This document shows, piece by piece, positions 16,897 to 19,265 of a DNA stretch of 19,265 bases. The notes under the pieces were generated by a model. The model did not search any database and had not been told where the DNA came from. It saw nothing but the letters and a program-made list of their open reading frames with translations. Source of the stretch: Prevotellaceae bacterium UBA5903 (GTDB lineage: Bacteria > Bacteroidota > Bacteroidia > Bacteroidales > Bacteroidaceae); NCBI GenBank assembly GCA_002431845.1, contig DJEH01000122.1:1-19265 (forward strand), read 5' to 3'. The position numbers were made by a program, and so were the translations under genes. Each line of letters begins with the position of its first letter. The first letter of the stretch is position 1.

Positions 16897-17979
16897 ATGA
16901 ATACAGAACTGTTTATACGGCTTCGAGATGTTTCGTGTGGCCTTTTTCTAATGTTCCAAATTCTTGGAACGTTAGCTTTATATATCAAAGGAAGACACCA
17001 TCACCTACAGCGTACAGCCTTTTACTTTATGCTATATTTGCTGTTGCTAAGTTTATTTGAATTCTACGTTTTCTTTATTCACAATTTCCTTGGTGACGAT
17101 GTAGTGTTCATTACAGATATGTTGCAAATGACTGTTGTGCCTTTGGCTCTAATGCTGCTATATCGTCTTACGCACATGCAAAGTATGCGTGTTTTGTATG
17201 CAGTTATCAACATCTTTCCCTATGTGGGTGCTATATTAGTATATATCATTTGTCCTTCAGAAGCCATCTATAATATGATTTTATTAGTAGCTTTTATTCA
17301 TTCATTTATGATTATTGGGTTTGGTTACGTGGCTGTGCGGCAGTTTAATAAGCGTCTTGTGGCAAATTTTTCGTCTGATGAAAATTTATCACTACGTTGG
17401 ATGCGCTTGCTATTGCTTTTGTATGTGTCTTTGGCAATAGTTTGGTTTTTAGCCACGAGATTTGCAACACCATTTGCCGCTACTATTTATAACGTAGCGT
17501 GCCCTATCATTTTTGGCTTGTTATGCTACTTTGTTTATCGGCAAGAGGACATGCTCGAAATATTGCATATGTCAAACGAAGATATCGATTCAATAGAGTC
17601 ACAAACATCCTTGCCAGTTGATATAGTAGATAGTCAGATGCGTTATCATTTTGATGAGGTCTTCAAAAAGTTGTTTACCGAAAAGCATATTTATTTAAAT
17701 CCGTTACTTAATATTAATGATCTTGCACATGAATTAGGTACTAATCGTACTTATGTATCGAATTATATCAATCAGCAGCTAAATACAACTTTCTATGACT
17801 ATGTTAATAATTGGCGGATGAAGCAAGCCTTGTATCTTTTAAATACTACAGAACTTTCGCTACAGGAGATAGCAAGCCAAGCAGGGTTTAACTCAATTAG
17901 CAGTTTTAGACGATATTTCGTTAGTACAATGGGACAAACACCTTCGGTTTACAAGAAGATGCTTAAATCTCAGCAATAA
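16897..17979 (+). CDS. Seven-helix membrane protein with C-terminal AraC-type DNA-binding domain
   Basis: The 360-residue product combines an N-terminal membrane half with a C-terminal transcription factor. Hydrophobic segments lie near 12-30, 41-61, 69-89, 99-118, 123-146, 168-187 and 195-214, which suggests seven helices. A linker of about 35 residues leads to the AraC/XylS double helix-turn-helix at about 250-355. The first helix pair is INDLAHELGTNRTYVSNYI, and the second is LQEIASQAGFNSISSFRRYF followed by GQTPSVYKK. Such membrane-tethered AraC proteins recur in Bacteroidetes and presumably sense a signal in or across the inner membrane. It is divergent from the GLUG gene across a 273-base intergenic region with matched promoter boxes, so that gene is the most likely target. 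Ligand and topology are unknown. A strong terminator follows 27 bases after the stop. Confidence 0.9.
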   Translation: MNTELFIRLRDVSCGLFLMFQILGTLALYIKGRHHHLQRTAFYFMLYLLLLSLFEFYVFFIHNFLGDDVVFITDMLQMTVVPLALMLLYRLTHMQSMRVLYAVINIFPYVGAILVYIICPSEAIYNMILLVAFIHSFMIIGFGYVAVRQFNKRLVANFSSDENLSLRWMRLLLLLYVSLAIVWFLATRFATPFAATIYNVACPIIFGLLCYFVYRQEDMLEILHMSNEDIDSIESQTSLPVDIVDSQMRYHFDEVFKKLFTEKHIYLNPLLNINDLAHELGTNRTYVSNYINQQLNTTFYDYVNNWRMKQALYLLNTTELSLQEIASQAGFNSISSFRRYFVSTMGQTPSVYKKMLKSQQ

Positions 17980-18006
17980 ATAAGTGCTTAGCTTATTTGT
18001 TTAAGA

Positions 18007-18039
18007 AAAAAGCAGTTACCGAATGGGTAACTGCTTTTT
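18007..18039 (+). terminator. Strong bidirectional terminator
   Basis: AAAAAGCAGTTACC (18007-18020) pairs perfectly with GGTAACTGCTTTTT (18026-18039) around a 5-base loop. A-rich and T-rich flanks allow it to end both the AraC-type gene on the plus strand and a tRNA transcript arriving on the minus strand. Confidence 0.9.
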
Positions 18040-18040
18040 G

Positions 18041-18086
18041 TGGACCAGCTATGGCTTGAACCTAGGACCTCCAGATTATGAGACCG
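18041..18086 (-). pseudogene. Decayed 3' half of a tRNA-Met(CAT) gene; likely attachment-site remnant
   Basis: Read on the minus strand, the segment contains an anticodon loop CTCATAA (CAT at 18080-18078), the run TCTGGAGGTCC, a T-loop TTCAAGC flanked by a 4-of-5 paired stem, and an acceptor arm CTGGTCC with discriminator A at 18041. This closely resembles my memory of a Bacteroidetes tRNA-Met. The matching 5' acceptor strand GGACCAG is absent where it should be (about 18110-18117), and the 5' anticodon stem has a mismatch. It is therefore not a complete tRNA. The adjoining terminator fits its former transcription. Confidence 0.6.
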
Positions 18087-18198
18087 ATAGAATGATAGTC
18101 CGCGATATCCTATTATAGATAACTTTTGTTGATTATCAACGAGTTATATCTACTTGACATTCTGTGCCATATCATTGAATATCCCTGACTCAAATAGT

Positions 18199-18220
18199 TT
18201 GTTTACGCATTGTTTACGCA
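18199..18220 (+). repeat. Perfect tandem 11-bp direct repeat
   Basis: TTGTTTACGCA occurs twice back to back, at 18199-18209 and 18210-18220, about 115 bases from the tRNA-Met fragment. Short direct repeats at this distance from a tRNA core are what tyrosine-integrase arm-type binding sites look like, though chance duplication is possible. Confidence 0.75.
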
Positions 18221-18238
18221 GGAATCAGAGTTCCTTGT

Positions 18239-18430
18239 TTTTGCCAATGTTGGCACTTTTGGGTAATGTAAAGGTAGCGGATTTAATTAAGGTCGACAAA
18301 CCATCACGACTAAAAAATGCCAATTCAGACTTTTTTAGTCGTGCGAAATAGCATGTATGCGGAATTTTTGGCAGTATTGCCACTTTTTCCTTGTATTAAC
18401 GCGTTGGCGGAATTAAATTAAGTTGACAAA
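18239..18430 (+). repeat. Pair of imperfect ~65-bp direct repeats
   Basis: Copy 1 (about 18239-18300) and copy 2 (about 18366-18430) share an order of elements. Each has a small palindrome (TGCCAA/TTGGCA in copy 1, TGGCA/TGCCA in copy 2), then CACTTTT, a variable part, GCGGA, AATTAA and a GACAAA end. The alignment was made by eye and is clearest over the last 25 bases. Confidence 0.5.
18305..18343. repeat. Perfect 13-bp inverted repeat between the direct repeats
   Basis: CACGACTAAAAAA (18305-18317) and TTTTTTAGTCGTG (18331-18343) are exact reverse complements around a 13-base loop. As RNA it would make a stable hairpin, but T-run placement inside the stem makes it unlike a normal terminator. 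Confidence 0.8.
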
Positions 18431-18438
18431 TATGACAA

Positions 18439-18520
18439 AAAGGTTGTATATATCGTTGATTATTAGTAACTTAATAGTGCAAAAATCGATTAAGTTTAAA
18501 CCAGCGTATGTACAACCTTT
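18439..18520 (+). promoter_or_regulatory. Long hairpin enclosing the transposase start codon
   Basis: Bases 18439-18452 pair with 18507-18520 over 14 positions, 13 Watson-Crick and one G-U in RNA. An inner 8-bp stem pairs AACTTAAT (18468-18475) with ATTAAGTT (18489-18496). The ATG at 18508-18510 lies inside the outer stem, so a transcript entering from upstream would hide the start. Confidence 0.6.
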
Positions 18521-19265
18521 ATACAAAATTCGTCAAAGTACTTGATATATGCAAGCAATTCTCAGAAAATCTCGTCAATGAATTAGGTAATATTCCACGC
18601 TGTGGTCCAATTCCTAAATTTTCAGATTTGGAAGTGGTTGCATTATCACTGACTGCAGAGTCTGAAAGCATAGACAGTGAGAAGTGGCTGTTTGATTACA
18701 AACTACAAGAGTACAAGGATAGCATTCCAAATCTCATATATAGAAGACAATTCAATGACCGCAGAAAAAAGACTGCTAGATTGTGTGAGAAGATACGCAA
18801 ACGGATTGCCAAGAAAATGGATGGCGGAGAAGAACAGTTCTTTGTTGATTCCAAACCAATAGAGGTCTGTAGGGTTGCAAGAGGAAAACGTTGCAAGATG
18901 GGACGTACTGATAAGTTTTCACAAGCTCCAGATTTTGGATTTTGCGCTTCACAAAACACTTATTATTATGGCTATAAGTTACACGCTATCTGTGGATTAA
19001 GCGGAGTTATTCATTCCTACGACCTATCAAAGGCAAGCGTTGCAGATCTCAGCTACATGAAGGACGTAAAGTTGGCCTACAACAATTGCAACATCTATGG
19101 AGATAAAGGATATATCGGTGCCGATGTACAACTTGATTTGTTCGAGACTGCGCACATAAAACTGGAGTGTCCATATCGCTTAAATCAAAAGGATTGGAAG
19201 CCAATATTCATACCGCTTGCTAAAACAAGGAAAAGGATTGAAACCTTATTTTCACAACTTACAGA
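18508..19265 (+). CDS. IS982-family transposase (partial, runs off window end)
   Basis: The frame is open from ATG at 18508 to the last base, giving 252 codons; family members usually have about 290. The DDE catalytic residues are visible: D114 in FFVDSKPIEVC, D199 in IYGDKGYIG and E245 in RKRIETLFSQL. Between them is the IS982-typical YYYGYKLHAICGLSG with SKASVADL. An N-terminal helical DNA-binding part contains FNDRRKK. The missing part is about 40 C-terminal residues plus the right end of the element. The exact left terminal inverted repeat could not be placed without the right end; it should lie within about 100 bases upstream. No frameshift or stop is seen, so the enzyme may be active. 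Confidence 0.88.
   Translation, partial: MYNLYTKFVKVLDICKQFSENLVNELGNIPRCGPIPKFSDLEVVALSLTAESESIDSEKWLFDYKLQEYKDSIPNLIYRRQFNDRRKKTARLCEKIRKRIAKKMDGGEEQFFVDSKPIEVCRVARGKRCKMGRTDKFSQAPDFGFCASQNTYYYGYKLHAICGLSGVIHSYDLSKASVADLSYMKDVKLAYNNCNIYGDKGYIGADVQLDLFETAHIKLECPYRLNQKDWKPIFIPLAKTRKRIETLFSQLT

Larger units (their letters stand above)
18087..18438. other. Non-coding stretch between tRNA remnant and IS, with several repeats
   Basis: No convincing gene is present. The only open frame, 18154-18351, has no recognisable features or start signals. The stretch holds a perfect tandem 11-mer, an imperfect direct repeat of about 65 bases and a perfect 13-base inverted repeat, each listed separately. 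The AT-rich composition and repeats fit the end of an integrated element. Confidence 0.6.
18439..19265 (+). mobile_element. IS982-family insertion sequence, left part
   Basis: The element is defined by its transposase and by the inverted-repeat structure just upstream of it. The left boundary given is the start of the hairpin and is approximate; the right end lies beyond the window. Confidence 0.6.

Noticed and set aside
18041..18120. Functional tRNA-Met gene
   Set aside because: The 3' half is recognisable, but the 5' acceptor strand and a normal D-arm are missing and the anticodon stem is mismatched.
18154..18351. Open frame of 65 codons in the gap before the IS
   Set aside because: It overlaps the tandem repeat, direct repeat and inverted repeat, has no ribosome-binding or promoter support and no recognisable domain.
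18696..18959. Minus-strand open frame inside the transposase
   Set aside because: It is fully covered by the plus-strand transposase, whose DDE residues are in frame.

Overview
The window reads as AT-rich Bacteroidales chromosome, most likely from the Prevotella group. The reasons are an adjacent SusC-like/SusD-like pair, lipoproteins with acidic residues after the lipid cysteine, promoter -7 boxes of the form TAnnTTTG, few Shine-Dalgarno sequences, a GLUG-repeat surface protein and an IS982-type transposase. The genus is inferred from family resemblance, not tested.

Left edge (1-700): the 3' end of a probable tRNA, a strong intrinsic terminator, and a small unknown protein (112-639) that may belong to a mobile-element family.

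Central locus (about 810-11569): six same-strand genes, all with export signals. In order they are a two-domain CbiX/CbiK-like tetrapyrrole chelatase, a SusC-like TonB-dependent transporter, a SusD-like lipoprotein, an unknown surface-type lipoprotein, a PqqL-like M16 zinc protease and a ChaN-family protein. No glycoside hydrolase, sulfatase, carbohydrate sensor or sigma/anti-sigma pair is present. A chelatase and a ChaN protein point to haem or another metal tetrapyrrole. A protease of the FusC/PqqL type beside a TonB receptor recalls ferredoxin piracy in Proteobacteria. My working model is a SusCD-type system that takes a haem- or metal-bearing protein or peptide across the outer membrane, cuts it in the periplasm and hands on the tetrapyrrole or its metal. 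The first three genes are tightly packed, the last two are tightly packed, and a terminator hairpin at 7726-7788 separates the two groups.

Right-centre (11630-18040): converging terminators, then a 1607-residue secreted GLUG-repeat protein on the minus strand. It is divergent from a seven-helix membrane protein ending in an AraC-type DNA-binding domain. Both have good -7 boxes in the shared 273-base intergenic region, which suggests a regulator/target pair.

Right edge (18007-19265): a strong bidirectional terminator, then a decayed 3' half of a tRNA-Met(CAT) gene on the minus strand. This looks like the junction left when an element integrates at a tRNA. It is followed by a non-coding stretch with an 11-base tandem repeat, an imperfect direct repeat and a perfect 13-bp inverted repeat. 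Last is an IS982-family transposase cut off by the window end, whose start codon lies inside a predicted RNA stem.
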